Source of the DNA: Pseudomonas sp. Gutcm_11s
GTDB lineage: Bacteria > Pseudomonadota > Gammaproteobacteria > Pseudomonadales > Pseudomonadaceae
Direction of reading: 5' to 3'
Assembly (NCBI RefSeq): GCF_028649395.1
Contig: NZ_JAQSUW010000013.1
Span: forward strand, 62,001 to 126,000
DNA length: 64,000 nucleotides
This document shows, in pieces, positions 1 through 9,437 of this stretch; positions within the stretch are counted from its first letter, which is position 1; each line of letters starts with the position of its first letter. The notes beneath the pieces are model-generated. The model was not told the origin of the DNA. It did no database searches and saw only the letters and a program-made list of their open reading frames with translations. The position numbers and the translations under genes were made by a program.

Positions 1-892
1 TCGGCTCGAAGACGAAGGAGTGACCGCGGTTGTCCTCGCTGCTGCTCTCCTGCTTGGTGTCGAAGGTCTTGCTCATGTAGGCGAACTGCTGGGCCAGGCC
101 GAATTCCGAGGCCATGCCCGAGCCGGTGCCGCCGCCGGCGCTGAAGATGTAGAAGTACAGGCGCGACTGGTTGGCCTTGATGCCGCAGGAGTCGATCAGG
201 TAGCTGTGGATGAACTTCCAGTCGGCGTTGGAGAAACGCTGGGTGTCCTTGTTGAGGATGATCTTGGCCAGGTACTGGCCGAGGATCGGTGCGTTACCGG
301 CGCCGCCGGCATGGACCTCGGACAGGTCCATGATCTTCATCTTGCTGTAGTCGTCGAGGAAGCCGTTGGTCTCGGCCTTGCGCGAGAAGCGGATGCGCCC
401 CTCGATGTCCTTGTCCAGGTCGCCGAGCATCACCAGCGGCTCGATCAGGAATACCGGCTTGGCGCTGCGCCCGGAGGACAGGCGAAGGTTGCTGCGGATC
501 CAGCTGGCCGGGCGCTGTTCGCCGTTCTTTTCCTGGGCGCTGAATTCGTTGAGGTAGAAGCGCCGGGCGTTGTACACCAGCGAGGCTACGTCGAGGGCGA
601 TGTTGGAGCCGCACCGGCCGAGGCCGATCAGGCACACCGACGGGAAGTGCTGGGCGTGGCGTGCGTCGAGGCCGTCTTCGCCATGCAGCTTGGGGAATAC
701 CCGTTCGCGCAGACCGTCGAGGTTTTCGAGGATGCGGTCGATGTCGCGTTCGGTGAAATACATGTACTGCTCGTTGCTTACCTGCAGGCTCTGCTGCGGG
801 GCGGAGACGGGGGCGGGCAGTGTCTCGGTCACGGTATGGGGGACGGTACGCGGTTCGGATACGGAGGAATCAGTGTCTTTAGTTGTTTTCAT
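1..892 (-). CDS. Tubulin/FtsZ-superfamily (Tubulin_2-like) protein, 5' part only
   Basis: The frame is open from an ATG at 892 to the left edge, giving at least 297 residues with no stop, so the gene is truncated by the window. Residues 253-259 read GGGTGSG, the tubulin/FtsZ GTP-binding signature, within SAGGGTGSGMASEFG. An earlier glycine-rich loop (GLGRCGSN, about residues 91-98) follows a hydrophobic strand, as at the start of the tubulin GTPase fold. The first 45 residues are rich in Ser, Thr and Pro and are probably disordered. The spacing of about 160 residues between the two loops is longer than in FtsZ, which suits the bacterial tubulin-like family Tubulin_2 rather than FtsZ or TubZ. 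GTP binding is inferred from the motif; polymerisation and cellular role are unknown. Partner genes would lie left of the window. The start has only a weak GGA ribosome site. Confidence 0.75.
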   Translation of the reverse strand, partial: MKTTKDTDSSVSEPRTVPHTVTETLPAPVSAPQQSLQVSNEQYMYFTERDIDRILENLDGLRERVFPKLHGEDGLDARHAQHFPSVCLIGLGRCGSNIALDVASLVYNARRFYLNEFSAQEKNGEQRPASWIRSNLRLSSGRSAKPVFLIEPLVMLGDLDKDIEGRIRFSRKAETNGFLDDYSKMKIMDLSEVHAGGAGNAPILGQYLAKIILNKDTQRFSNADWKFIHSYLIDSCGIKANQSRLYFYIFSAGGGTGSGMASEFGLAQQFAYMSKTFDTKQESSSEDNRGHSFVFEP

Positions 893-1286
893 CGTCGACA
901 TTCCGTGGCTGTTGGCGGCAGCTTTTTATTAGTCAATCAGAGTCTGTAAATGCTCTGTTACATTCAATAGCACTATATACAGCGAAGCGGTTTTATTCGA
1001 GGCGGCGACAACTCTTTTCTCCGGCTTGATCCCGCATGGGGCCTGGCCTGTCGCCGGTTCACTGGCGAAGTGCCATTTAGCTGCAGGGAAGGTCGGTTTT
1101 CTGACGTTGTTTGTATCTTGAGTATCTTCATGGATTGAATCCGGACAGTAACCAGGGTGTGCTTACTGTTGCGGCTTTTTATTGTCCACTTGGTCAGTTT
1201 AATGTGCCCCGCGCTTGCCGGAGCGCGCCTTGCGAGAGTAGGGTTGCAGCCCCGGCCTGCCTGGCCTCCCTGTTGTTGGATGTAAC
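893..1286. other. Divergent intergenic region
   Basis: This stretch separates the tubulin-like gene from the MFS transporter gene. It is noticeably more AT-rich than its surroundings, especially around 920-1000, and should hold the promoters of both genes. Apart from the palindrome at 945-962, no convincing gene, tRNA or terminator was found. Confidence 0.6.
945..962. promoter_or_regulatory. TyrR/PhhR-like palindrome, TGTAA-N8-TTACA
   Basis: The sequence TGTAAATGCTCTGTTACA is a perfect 5-bp inverted repeat, 53 nt upstream of the tubulin-like start codon. It matches the TyrR-type consensus TGTAAA-N6-TTTACA at 11 of 12 specified positions. The operator role and the identity of the regulator are inferences; other regulators bind similar palindromes. 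Confidence 0.45.
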
Positions 1287-2447
1287 GTGAAACCTGTACC
1301 CAGGGCCCTGCTATTGCTGGCGCTGGTGCTGGCGGCGATCAATCTGCGCCCCGGCATCACCTCTCTCGCCCCCCTGATCGAGCGCATTGCCGAAGAGCTG
1401 TCGCTGAGTCGCGGATTGATCAGCCTGACCACTGCTTTGCCGGTCCTGTGCATGGGCCTGCTGGCGCCGCTGGCGCCGCGCCTGGCCGTGCGTTTCGGCC
1501 TGGAGCGCACCGTCGCCGTCTGCCTGGGGCTGATCATGCTGGCCCTGCTGCTTCGCCTGGGCGGGCATTTCAGTTCGCTGCTGATCGGTAGCGCCGTGTT
1601 GCTCGGCGCCGGTATCGCCGTGGCCGGACCGCTGCTGTCCGGATTCATCAAGCGCCACTTCCGTGATCACGTCGGCCAGGTGGTCGGCTGGTATTCCTTC
1701 AGCATGGCCATCGGCGGCGCCGCGGGTGCGGTGCTCACGGTACCGCTGACCCAGGGCCTGGGTGATGACTGGAGCCTGGGCCTGGCGGCCTGGTTCGTGC
1801 CGGCCTTGCTCGCCGGTCTGCTCTGGCTGCGCTTGCCGAATCGGGCCGAGGAGGCGGTGGCCGGTGATGCTCAGGGGCTGCCCTGGCGCGAGCCGCGGGC
1901 GTGGCTGGTGACCGGCTTCTTCGCCATTCAGGCTGGCTTCTTCTACACCATGGCCACCTGGCTGGTGGCGCGCTACCACGAGGCGGGTCTGAGCCTGCTG
2001 CACGCCAATGGCCTGTTCAGTCTGTTGATGCTGGTCGGCCTGCCCAGCGCCTGGCTGCTGCCCTGGCTGGCCCAGCGTTTCGATATCCGCCAGCCGCTGC
2101 TGGTGGGCTGCGGGATGATCCTGACCCTGTGCATGAGCATGATCACCTTCCAGCCGACGCTGTGGCCCGAGGTCTGGGCCGTGCTGATGGGCTTCGTCCT
2201 CAGCGGCTCCTTCGCTCTGTCGCTGGTGCTGCCGCTGTACGAGGTGCACACGCCGCTGGCCGTCAGCCGCTGGACGGCGATGATGCTCTGCGCGGGCTAT
2301 GGCATGGCCTGCCTGGCACCGATCCTGGCAGGGCTGGGGCGCGACCTGGCCGGTAACTACCAGATGCCGTTCATGGTGCTGATCGGCCTGGCCGTGCTGA
2401 TGACGCTGATCGCCTGGGCCCTGCGCACACCGCAACGCTCGGCCTGA
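1287..2447 (+). CDS. MFS transporter, CynX/NimT family
   Basis: The product is 386 residues, almost entirely hydrophobic, with about 12 predicted membrane helices in two halves and a short cytoplasmic tail. The motif NLRPGITSLAPLI at residues 20-32 is typical of the CynX/NimT group, whose characterised members move cyanate or 2-nitroimidazole; most have no known substrate. It would sit in the inner membrane. The start is GTG at 1287 with a weak upstream ribosome site (TTGGAT). It is divergent from the tubulin-like gene and about 100 nt before the next small gene. The substrate cannot be inferred from context. Confidence 0.85.
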   Translation: MKPVPRALLLLALVLAAINLRPGITSLAPLIERIAEELSLSRGLISLTTALPVLCMGLLAPLAPRLAVRFGLERTVAVCLGLIMLALLLRLGGHFSSLLIGSAVLLGAGIAVAGPLLSGFIKRHFRDHVGQVVGWYSFSMAIGGAAGAVLTVPLTQGLGDDWSLGLAAWFVPALLAGLLWLRLPNRAEEAVAGDAQGLPWREPRAWLVTGFFAIQAGFFYTMATWLVARYHEAGLSLLHANGLFSLLMLVGLPSAWLLPWLAQRFDIRQPLLVGCGMILTLCMSMITFQPTLWPEVWAVLMGFVLSGSFALSLVLPLYEVHTPLAVSRWTAMMLCAGYGMACLAPILAGLGRDLAGNYQMPFMVLIGLAVLMTLIAWALRTPQRSA

Positions 2448-2550
2448 TCAGGCGTCTGCTCCGGCGCTTTTTGCGCGGGGAGGGCATTGGTTCCTTTGCA
2501 GCTGCCATGCCCTGTGTTAGAAGGCAGCCTGCACTTTCTGGAGTACCCGT

Positions 2551-2979
2551 GTGGAGTCCGAATCCATCGTCTATGGCTGCATCCGCGACTGGCCGTCCGG
2601 TGATCTCGAGCAGCGTGCGCTGCGTCGTGGCACCAACCGCCAAGTGTTGGAGCAGCTGCCTGACGGCGACGCCTGGCCGTTCCTCGGTCGCGAGATGTTC
2701 TCCTTCTGCGGCAACGAGGGTGAAGGGCTGTACCAGACCCAGGTGATCCACTTCGGCGCCAGCTACCAGGCCATCGAGTACGAGTGGGCGCTGTGGGTGA
2801 AGGAATTCGAGGCGCTGCTCAAGCGCCTGTACTGGGCCAGCGCCGTGGTACACCTGGAGACCGAACTGAACGGTCTGCACACCTTCCGCTGGGAATCGGA
2901 GAGCGGCTTCCATAGCCCACAGGAAGAAGACCTGCGGGTGCGCTGCGTGTGGGAGCGCGAGGGCAGCCTGCGCGGCTGA
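2551..2979 (+). CDS. Conserved hypothetical protein
   Basis: This 142-residue soluble protein starts with GTG preceded by TGGAG at good spacing. It has no signal peptide and no membrane segment. It is rich in Trp, Glu and aromatic residues, with a central segment ([20 protein letters not shown]) likely to form amphipathic helices. I do not recognise a characterised family. Codon use matches its neighbours, and it probably shares a transcript with the downstream YnfA gene, 55 nt away. The function is unknown. Confidence 0.7.
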   Translation: MESESIVYGCIRDWPSGDLEQRALRRGTNRQVLEQLPDGDAWPFLGREMFSFCGNEGEGLYQTQVIHFGASYQAIEYEWALWVKEFEALLKRLYWASAVVHLETELNGLHTFRWESESGFHSPQEEDLRVRCVWEREGSLRG

Positions 2980-3034
2980 GTTCGAACTGGCGGCACCGCG
3001 ATCCACTGACCCGACCGCTTTCAAGAGATCGACG

Positions 3035-3367
3035 ATGCTCAACTACTTCTGGTTCTTCCTCGCCGCGCTGTTCGAGATTGCCGGCTGCTACGCCTTCTGG
3101 ATGTGGCTGCGGCTGGGCAAGAGCGCCTGGTGGATCGCCCCAGGCCTGCTCAGCCTGACCCTGTTCGCCCTGCTGCTGACCCGTGTCGAGGCGGCCTACG
3201 CCGGGCGCGCCTATGCCGCCTATGGCGGCGTCTACATCGTGGCTTCGCTGCTCTGGCTGGGCGTGATCGAGCGGACCCGGCCGATGCTTTCGGATTGGGC
3301 GGGCGCAGTGCTGTGCCTGATCGGCGCGGGCATCATCCTGCTCGGTCCGCGTTTCGCCAGTCACTAG
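3035..3367 (+). CDS. ynfA: YnfA family inner-membrane protein (UPF0060)
   Basis: The product is 110 residues with four predicted membrane helices. The N-terminus [20 protein letters not shown] and the segment [17 protein letters not shown] match the YnfA/UPF0060 family, which is distantly related to small multidrug resistance exporters. Length is the family's usual size (about 108). Some homologues have been linked to drug efflux, but the substrate here is unknown. Its TAG stop shares bases with the stop of the convergent YheU gene (CTAG at 3364-3367). Confidence 0.85.
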   Translation: MLNYFWFFLAALFEIAGCYAFWMWLRLGKSAWWIAPGLLSLTLFALLLTRVEAAYAGRAYAAYGGVYIVASLLWLGVIERTRPMLSDWAGAVLCLIGAGIILLGPRFASH

Positions 3368-3594
3368 TCCTCCAGCCACTCCTTCGGCACTTCATCGCGT
3401 AGCGCCAGCTGGCACTGCTGGCTGTCGGCGTCGAAGACGATCACTGCCTGACCTTTCTCCAGCGCCCTGCGCGCCCGCTCGACGCGGGTAGCCAGTGGCG
3501 TGTCGTCACCGTTGTCGGTGCCATCGCGGGTGACGAAGTCTTCCAGCAGGCGGTTCAGGGTCTCGGCTTCGAGCATCTGGTGGGGGATCAGCAT
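3364..3594 (-). CDS. YheU family protein (UPF0270)
   Basis: This 76-residue acidic protein begins [20 protein letters not shown], matching the YheU/UPF0270 family in length and in the N-terminal LIP..L..ETL pattern; FVTRDGTD is also typical. The family has no established function. An AGGAG ribosome site precedes the ATG. It lies 27 nt downstream of the hybrid kinase gene on the same strand and is probably cotranscribed with it. The same kinase-YheU pairing follows NAGGN operons in other pseudomonads, as far as I recall. Confidence 0.85.
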   Translation of the reverse strand: MLIPHQMLEAETLNRLLEDFVTRDGTDNGDDTPLATRVERARRALEKGQAVIVFDADSQQCQLALRDEVPKEWLED

Positions 3595-3621
3595 GGCGGC
3601 TCCTGTTGGCGGGCGGCCATG

Positions 3622-6372
3622 CTAATCGGTCACGTGGGCCTGCGCGAGCAGGTAGCGATCAAGCATGGCGTAGAGCTGCTGGCAGTCCAGCGGCTTGCCG
3701 AGGAAGTCGTCCATGCCGGCGGCCAGGCCCTGGTCACGGTGCTCGTCGAGGATATGCGCGGTCAGAGCGATTATCGGCACCGCCGGCAGCTGGCGGTTGT
3801 ACTCCAGCTTGCGGATCTGCCGGGTCGCCTCGAAGCCGTCCAGTTCCGGCATCTCGCAGTCCATCAGCACCAGCTGCACGGCGCCGGGATCACGGCGGTA
3901 CTCGGCGACCGCGGCGTTGCCGTCGGCCACCATCCGTACCGAATAGCCGCGCTTCTTGAGGAAGCCCTGGACCACCATCTGGTTCACCCGATTGTCTTCG
4001 GCCACCAGGATGCAGGGCGTGCTGCCGGCACGCTGCTCCAGCGCCGGCGGCACGGCGGGCGCCTCACTGCGCCGCTCGCTGTACAGCTCCAGCAGGGTGT
4101 CGCGCAGGCCGACCACCGAGAGCGGCAGCGGCTGGCCCAGCAGACGCAGGCCGCGGCCCTCGGGTAGCTGCTGGTATTGCTCCGGCGGGCTGAGGATCAG
4201 CACGCGCTGGCCGTGTTCCAGGTCTGGTCGCAGGCTGTCCAGCCAGTGCCCACTGCTGCCCGGCCAGGGCGCCATGAGCACCAGCAGCGGCGGGGCGGTG
4301 AAGTCTTCCAGGTAGTCACGCAGGCGTTCCGGGTCTTGGCAGCGCTGGGTGCGCATGCCCCAGCGGCCGAGCAGGTGACCGAGGCAGTCGAGGCCCTGGC
4401 CGTCCAGGGAGCAGAGCAGGGCGGTGCGGTTCTCCAGCAGCGCAGCCAGTTCATCGTGGTCTTCGACGGCGCGGCGCAGCGGCACGTCGAAGGCGAAGCG
4501 CGAGCCCTGTCCCGGGGTGCTCTGCACCTCGATGCGGCCGTCCATCATCTCCACCAGCTCCTTGCTGATGGCCAGGCCCAGGCCGCTGCCGCCATAGCGG
4601 CGGGTGGTGCTGGAGTCGCCCTGGGCGAAGGACTTGAACAGCTGGTGGAGGCTGTCGTGGTGAATGCCGATGCCACTGTCGCTGACCGCGAACACCAGGT
4701 GCAGGCCACCGTCGCTGTTGCTGCGCCGGCTGACTGACAGAGACACGTGGCCCTCCTGGGTGAACTTGAGGGAGTTGCCCAGCAGGTTCATCAGCACCTG
4801 CTTGAGCCGCGTCGGGTCGCCCTGGATGCGCCGTGGCACACCGCCCTCCAGGCAGACATACAGGCGCAGGCGCTTCTCCAGGGCCTGGGCGGTGAACAGC
4901 GCAAGGGTCTCGGAGATCATCTGCTCCAGGTCGAACTCGATTTCCTCCAGGCTCAGCTTGCCGGACTCGATGCGCGCGTAATCGAGGATGTCGTTGATCA
5001 CCGACATCAGCGAACGGCCCGAGCTGCTGATGGTATCCACGTAGAAGCGTTGGTTGCGGTCCAGCGGCGTCTCGCGCAGCAGCTGCAGCATGCCCAGAAC
5101 GCCGTTCAGCGGGGTACGGATCTCGTGGCTCATCTTGGCCAGGAAGCGGCTCTTGGCCTGGTTCTCGTACTCGGCCTGCTCGGCGGCCTGGCGCGAGCGG
5201 AAGCCCTCGTCCTTGAGCAGGTTGATGCGGTCGGCCAGGCCGATGGACAGGCTCAGCAGCTCGATGGTCACGCCGACCTTGACCACCGCCGAGCCGTAGA
5301 TGCCGAAGATCTCGATGCCCAGCGAACCACTGGTGACCAGGATGAACGCCACCAGCAGCACGCTCCAGGCCAGCACATAGTAGGAGCCGTGGCGCACGCC
5401 GCGGCGCCAGGCATAGGCGCCGGTGAGCAGTAGGATCAGCGAGACCAGCAACACGGAAACGCTGGCCAGGATGTTCCAGGCGGCCAGGCCGATCAGCGGC
5501 ACCGACAGCAGGCAGCCGACGATGACCAGCATCAGCAGGCGCAGGCCCTTGTCCAGGCGCGGGAAGTGCTGCGGGATGTGCAGGAAGTCCCGGCTGAACT
5601 GGGCGGCGGTGAGGCAGTGCAGGAACATCAACACGTAGATGCTCACCGACTGTAGGCCCACGTGGTTGGGCAGCAACTTGAACAGCATGCCGTCGAAGCA
5701 GGCGGCGAACAGGCCGACGTTGACGTTGTACACCAGGTACCAGAAGTAGGCGCGCTCGCGCAGCGAGATGAACAGGAACAGGTTGTAGATGAACATCGCG
5801 AACAGCACGCCGTAGAAGGCGCCGTTGATGCCCATCAGGTTTTCCTGGGCCGCCGCGCTGGCGCCATGGGTGCTGAAGAACAGGGGAACGAAGATGGTGC
5901 TGGTGCTTTGCACCCGGATCAGCAGGGTGTTGCTGCCATGCGGCAGGTCCATCGGGAACCAGAAGTGGCGCACCTGCACTGGGCGCTGGGCGAAGGCGTA
6001 GCTGTCCCCGCTGTGCTGGTGCTGCAGGCGCCCATCGCCGTCCTGCAGGTAGACATCGATCTGGTCGAGCAGGGCGTAGTTGACTTCCAGGTAGCCGGAC
6101 AGCGGTTGCGGGCGGCTGTTGACCAGGCGCACCTTGAACCACCAGACCGAATCGTTCTTGCCCAGGTTGGCGTGGTCGCCATGCACCTGTTCGAAGGCGC
6201 TGTCCGGTAGGCGCTGCACGGCCTCGGCATCCAGCGTGCCGTCGCTGTCGCGGTAATAGCCCATGTAGGGAGCCAGCGACAGGCGCAGGTCATCCCGGTC
6301 CAGGGGGGCAGGGGCGAGCGCCCACAGTTGTCCACTCAGGCAGAGCAGCAGTACGGCCAGACACAAGCGCAT
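3622..6372 (-). CDS. Hybrid sensor histidine kinase/response regulator with 7TMR-DISM sensor
   Basis: The 916-residue protein has a signal peptide (about 1-18), a periplasmic 7TMR-DISM extracellular domain type 2 (about 35-170), seven predicted membrane helices (about 185-385), a short coiled coil, a HisKA domain with phosphoacceptor His416 ([11 protein letters not shown]), an HATPase_c domain ([16 protein letters not shown]), a degenerate insert (about 650-760) and a C-terminal receiver with Asp838 ([12 protein letters not shown]) and a KP motif. The layout resembles LadS- and RetS-type sensors of Pseudomonas, but with a single receiver. DISM domains are thought to sense small molecules or carbohydrates. 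It lies about 100 nt downstream of the NAGGN peptidase gene, so a role in osmotic or envelope sensing is possible but only inferred. GAGG precedes the ATG. Confidence 0.9.
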   Translation of the reverse strand: MRLCLAVLLLCLSGQLWALAPAPLDRDDLRLSLAPYMGYYRDSDGTLDAEAVQRLPDSAFEQVHGDHANLGKNDSVWWFKVRLVNSRPQPLSGYLEVNYALLDQIDVYLQDGDGRLQHQHSGDSYAFAQRPVQVRHFWFPMDLPHGSNTLLIRVQSTSTIFVPLFFSTHGASAAAQENLMGINGAFYGVLFAMFIYNLFLFISLRERAYFWYLVYNVNVGLFAACFDGMLFKLLPNHVGLQSVSIYVLMFLHCLTAAQFSRDFLHIPQHFPRLDKGLRLLMLVIVGCLLSVPLIGLAAWNILASVSVLLVSLILLLTGAYAWRRGVRHGSYYVLAWSVLLVAFILVTSGSLGIEIFGIYGSAVVKVGVTIELLSLSIGLADRINLLKDEGFRSRQAAEQAEYENQAKSRFLAKMSHEIRTPLNGVLGMLQLLRETPLDRNQRFYVDTISSSGRSLMSVINDILDYARIESGKLSLEEIEFDLEQMISETLALFTAQALEKRLRLYVCLEGGVPRRIQGDPTRLKQVLMNLLGNSLKFTQEGHVSLSVSRRSNSDGGLHLVFAVSDSGIGIHHDSLHQLFKSFAQGDSSTTRRYGGSGLGLAISKELVEMMDGRIEVQSTPGQGSRFAFDVPLRRAVEDHDELAALLENRTALLCSLDGQGLDCLGHLLGRWGMRTQRCQDPERLRDYLEDFTAPPLLVLMAPWPGSSGHWLDSLRPDLEHGQRVLILSPPEQYQQLPEGRGLRLLGQPLPLSVVGLRDTLLELYSERRSEAPAVPPALEQRAGSTPCILVAEDNRVNQMVVQGFLKKRGYSVRMVADGNAAVAEYRRDPGAVQLVLMDCEMPELDGFEATRQIRKLEYNRQLPAVPIIALTAHILDEHRDQGLAAGMDDFLGKPLDCQQLYAMLDRYLLAQAHVTD

Positions 6373-6474
6373 CTGCCAACCTCATCGTTCTTATCGGTTA
6401 TGCCAGCACTTTGCCCAGTTGTGGGCACGGCTTCAAGCGGCCGTTGCAGAGCCGGGCACGACCGCCCCAGAAGC

Positions 6475-7671
6475 TTAGCCCGGAGTGTCCGGGCGCGCTC
6501 CGAGGACGCTGTCGAGGTTGGGCACCTGGGTATCGCTGGCCAGCTGGGCGTCGTGCTCGATCTGGTGGCTGAAGCGCTCCAGCGAATGCTCCTGGGCCGG
6601 CTTGGCGTCCGAGGCGAACACCGGCGGGCTGAGCAGGTAGGCGCCGATCAGGCGGGTCAGCGCGGCCAGGCTGTCGATGTGGGTGCGCTCGTAGCCGTGG
6701 GTCGCATCGCAGCCGAAGGCCAGCAGGGCGACGCGGATATCGTGGCCGGCGGTGACCGCCGACTGGGCGTCGCTGTGGTAGTAGCGGAACAGGTCGCGGC
6801 GCACCGGGATCTCGTCCTCGGCGGCCAGGCGCAGCAGGTGGCGCGACAGGTGATAGTCGTACGGCCCGCCGGAGTCCTGCAGGGCCACGCTCACTGCGTG
6901 TTCGCTGGATTGCTGGCCGGGAGCGACCGGGGCGATGTCGATGCCGACGAACTCGCTGACGTCCCAGGGCAGCGCCGCCGCCGCGCCGGAGCCGACCTCC
7001 TCGGTGATGGTGAACAGCGGGTGACAGTCGATCTGTGGCTCCAGGCCGCTGTCCTTGACCGCCTTGAGCGCCGCCAGCAGCGCCGCGACGCCGGCCTTGT
7101 CGTCCAGGTGGCGGGCACTGATATGGCCACTTTCGGTGAATTCCGGCAGCGGGTCGAAGGCGACGAAGTCGCCCACCGATACCCCCAGCGCCTCGCATTC
7201 GGCGCGGCTGGTGCAGGGCGCATCGAGGCGCAGTTCGATGTGATCCCAGCTGATCGGCAGGCTGTCGACCTGGGTGTTGAAGGCATGCCCGGAGGCCATC
7301 AGTGGCAGCACGCTGCCGCGCAGCACGCCGTTGTCGGTGAACAGGCTGACCCGGCTGCCTTCGGCGAAACGGCTGGACCAGCAGCCCACCGGCGCCAGGG
7401 CCGGGCGGCCGCCATCCTTGATCTCGCGGACGATGGCGCCAATGGTGTCCAGGTGTGCCGATACGGCGCGGTCCGGGCTGGACTGGCGGCCCTTGAGCGT
7501 GGCGCGGATGGTGCCCCGGCGAGTCAGCTCGAAGGGGATGCCGAGTTCGTCCAGGCGCTCGGCGACATAGCGCACCACGGTGTCGGTGAAGCCGGTGGGG
7601 CTGGGGATGGCCAGCAGTTCGAGCAGTACCTGGCGCAGGTAGGCCAGGTCGGGTTCGGGCAGTCGTTGCAT
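6475..7671 (-). CDS. M42-family peptidase of the NAGGN osmolyte system
   Basis: The product is 398 residues if started at the ATG at 7671, which has GAGG six bases upstream. A GTG at 7683 overlaps the previous stop (GTGA) and would add four residues. Metal-ligand motifs of M42/M20-type aminopeptidases are visible: SAHLDTIGA (near residue 73), HLDDKAG, the glutamate pair in TITEEVGSG, GIDIAP and HGYERTH. It belongs to the osmoprotectant-NAGGN-system peptidase group that accompanies NAGGN synthesis genes. Its substrate is not established; turnover or processing of the dipeptide osmolyte is the natural inference. It is the third gene of an asnO-ngg-peptidase operon. Confidence 0.88.
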   Translation of the reverse strand: MQRLPEPDLAYLRQVLLELLAIPSPTGFTDTVVRYVAERLDELGIPFELTRRGTIRATLKGRQSSPDRAVSAHLDTIGAIVREIKDGGRPALAPVGCWSSRFAEGSRVSLFTDNGVLRGSVLPLMASGHAFNTQVDSLPISWDHIELRLDAPCTSRAECEALGVSVGDFVAFDPLPEFTESGHISARHLDDKAGVAALLAALKAVKDSGLEPQIDCHPLFTITEEVGSGAAAALPWDVSEFVGIDIAPVAPGQQSSEHAVSVALQDSGGPYDYHLSRHLLRLAAEDEIPVRRDLFRYYHSDAQSAVTAGHDIRVALLAFGCDATHGYERTHIDSLAALTRLIGAYLLSPPVFASDAKPAQEHSLERFSHQIEHDAQLASDTQVPNLDSVLGARPDTPG

Positions 7672-7679
7672 GGGGTACC

Positions 7680-9416
7680 TCACAAATGCGAGCGGCTGAG
7701 TGGAAACAGCAGGTCGACGAAGCGCTCGGCGGTCGGCTGGGGCTGGTGGTTGGCCAGGCCGACCCGCTCGTTGGCCTCGATCAGCACGTAGTCTTCGGCC
7801 TCGGCGGACTCGACCAGCAGGTCCAGGCCCACCACCGGAATCTCCAGCGCGCGGGCGGCCTGGACCGCGGCCTGGCGCAGCAGCGGGTGCAGGCGCTCGG
7901 TGACGTCCTCCAGGGTGCCGCCGGTGTGCAGGTTGGCGGTCTTGCGCACGGTCAGGCGGGTGTCGGCGGGCAATACGCTGGAGTAGTCGTGGCCAGCGTC
8001 GTGCAGGGTGCGCTGGGTCTCTGCGTCCAGCGGGATGCGGCTCTCGCCACCGGTGGCGGCCTGGCGGCGACGGCTCTGTGCCTCAATCAGCGCGCCAATG
8101 GTGTGCACGCCGTCGCCGATCACCTCGGCCGGGTGGCGCACGGCGGCGGCGACCACCTGATAGCCGATCACCACGATGCGCAGGTCCAGGCCCGGGTGGT
8201 AGCTCTCCAGCAGCACGCGCTGGTCGAAGTGACGGGCCCGCTCGATGGCTTCCTGCACCGCGTCGATGCTGCGCAGGTCGACGGCCACGCCCTGGCCCTG
8301 TTCGCCGTCCACCGGCTTGACCACGATGCTGCCGTGCTCGGCGAGGAACGCGGCGTTGTCCTCCTTGCTGCCGGCCAGGCGCTGGGCCGGCTGGCGCAGG
8401 CCGGCGCGGGCCAGGGTGCGGTGGGTCAGGTGCTTGTCCTGGCACAGGGTCATGCTCACCGCACTGGTCAGGTCCGACAGCGACTCGCGGCAGCGAATGC
8501 GCCGGCCGCCCTGGCTCAAGGTGAACAGGCCTCCTTCGGCATCATCCACGCGCACCTCAATGCCGCGGCGGCGCGCCTCGTCGACGATGATCCGCGCATA
8601 GGGGTTGAGCTCCGCTTCCGGCCCCGGGCCGAGGAACAGGGCCTGGTTGATGCCGTTGCGGCGCTTCACCGCGAAGGTCGGCAGCACGCGGAAACCGAGC
8701 TTGGAGTAGAGCGCCTTGGCGCCCTTGTTGTCGTGCAGCACGGACAGGTCCAGGTGGTTCAGGCCGCGGCTCATGAAGTGCTCGATCAGGTGGCGCACCA
8801 GCGCCTCGCCGACCCCGGGGCGCTGGCAGTCCGGCGCCACCGCCAGGCACCACAGGCTGCTGCCGGCCTCGGGGTCGGCGAAGGCCTTGGCATGGTTGAG
8901 GCCCATCACCGCGCCGACCACCCGGCCGTCGCTCTCGTCCTCGGCCAGCCAGTAGCTGGGGCCGCCTTCCTCGCGCGGGGTCAGCTGCTGGCTGTCGATC
9001 GGCAGCATGTCGCGCTGCAGGTATAGGCTGTTGACCGCCTCCCAGTCCTGCTCACCATGCACCCGGCGGATGCGGAAGCCGCGGAAGCTGGCGTGGGCCG
9101 GGCGGTAGTCCATGAACCACAGGCGCAGGGTGTCGGACGGGTCGAGGAACAGTTGCTGCGGCGCCAGGGCCAGCACCTGATGGGGCGCGGCCACGTACAG
9201 GGCGATATCGCGCTCGCCGGGGCGTTCATCCTGCAGCGCCGAGGCCAGCGCTTCGGCGTTGGGATAAGTGTGGCCGATCAGCAGACGCCCCCAGCCGCAG
9301 TGCAGGCTCTGGGGCGCGGATTGGGCGATGCCGTCCTTGGCCAGGTGCGCCTGCAGGCGCTGGTAGGAGGGCGGCTGGCCACGCTGTAGACGTTGGGTGA
9401 AGGCAGATGCACGCAT
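7680..9416 (-). CDS. ngg: N-acetylglutaminylglutamine synthetase (GNAT + ATP-grasp)
   Basis: The 578-residue protein joins an N-terminal GNAT acetyltransferase domain (about 115-265; LAVAPDCQRPGVGEALVRHL is the acetyl-CoA loop) to a C-terminal ATP-grasp ligase domain (about 290-575; VVKPVDGEQGQGV, VGLDLLVES, LIEANERVGL). This fusion is diagnostic of NAGGN synthetase, which acetylates glutamine and ligates a second glutamine to make N-acetylglutaminylglutamine. It lies 21 nt after the amidotransferase gene, and its stop overlaps a possible GTG start of the peptidase gene. The product acts in the cytoplasm and is known to accumulate under osmotic stress in bacteria carrying this cluster. Confidence 0.92.
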   Translation of the reverse strand: MRASAFTQRLQRGQPPSYQRLQAHLAKDGIAQSAPQSLHCGWGRLLIGHTYPNAEALASALQDERPGERDIALYVAAPHQVLALAPQQLFLDPSDTLRLWFMDYRPAHASFRGFRIRRVHGEQDWEAVNSLYLQRDMLPIDSQQLTPREEGGPSYWLAEDESDGRVVGAVMGLNHAKAFADPEAGSSLWCLAVAPDCQRPGVGEALVRHLIEHFMSRGLNHLDLSVLHDNKGAKALYSKLGFRVLPTFAVKRRNGINQALFLGPGPEAELNPYARIIVDEARRRGIEVRVDDAEGGLFTLSQGGRRIRCRESLSDLTSAVSMTLCQDKHLTHRTLARAGLRQPAQRLAGSKEDNAAFLAEHGSIVVKPVDGEQGQGVAVDLRSIDAVQEAIERARHFDQRVLLESYHPGLDLRIVVIGYQVVAAAVRHPAEVIGDGVHTIGALIEAQSRRRQAATGGESRIPLDAETQRTLHDAGHDYSSVLPADTRLTVRKTANLHTGGTLEDVTERLHPLLRQAAVQAARALEIPVVGLDLLVESAEAEDYVLIEANERVGLANHQPQPTAERFVDLLFPLSRSHL

Positions 9417-9437
9417 GATGAAATTCCTTGTGTCGGT

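Noticed and set aside
20-949. Long plus-strand reading frame opposite the tubulin-like gene
   Set aside because: It lacks a ribosome site and has the Val/Glu/Ala-rich composition typical of antisense frames in high-GC DNA; the minus strand carries a clear GTPase motif.
6412-6427. TGCCCA/TGGGCA hairpin between the M42 peptidase and hybrid kinase genes
   Set aside because: Only six base pairs and no U-tract; too weak to call a terminator that would separate the two genes.
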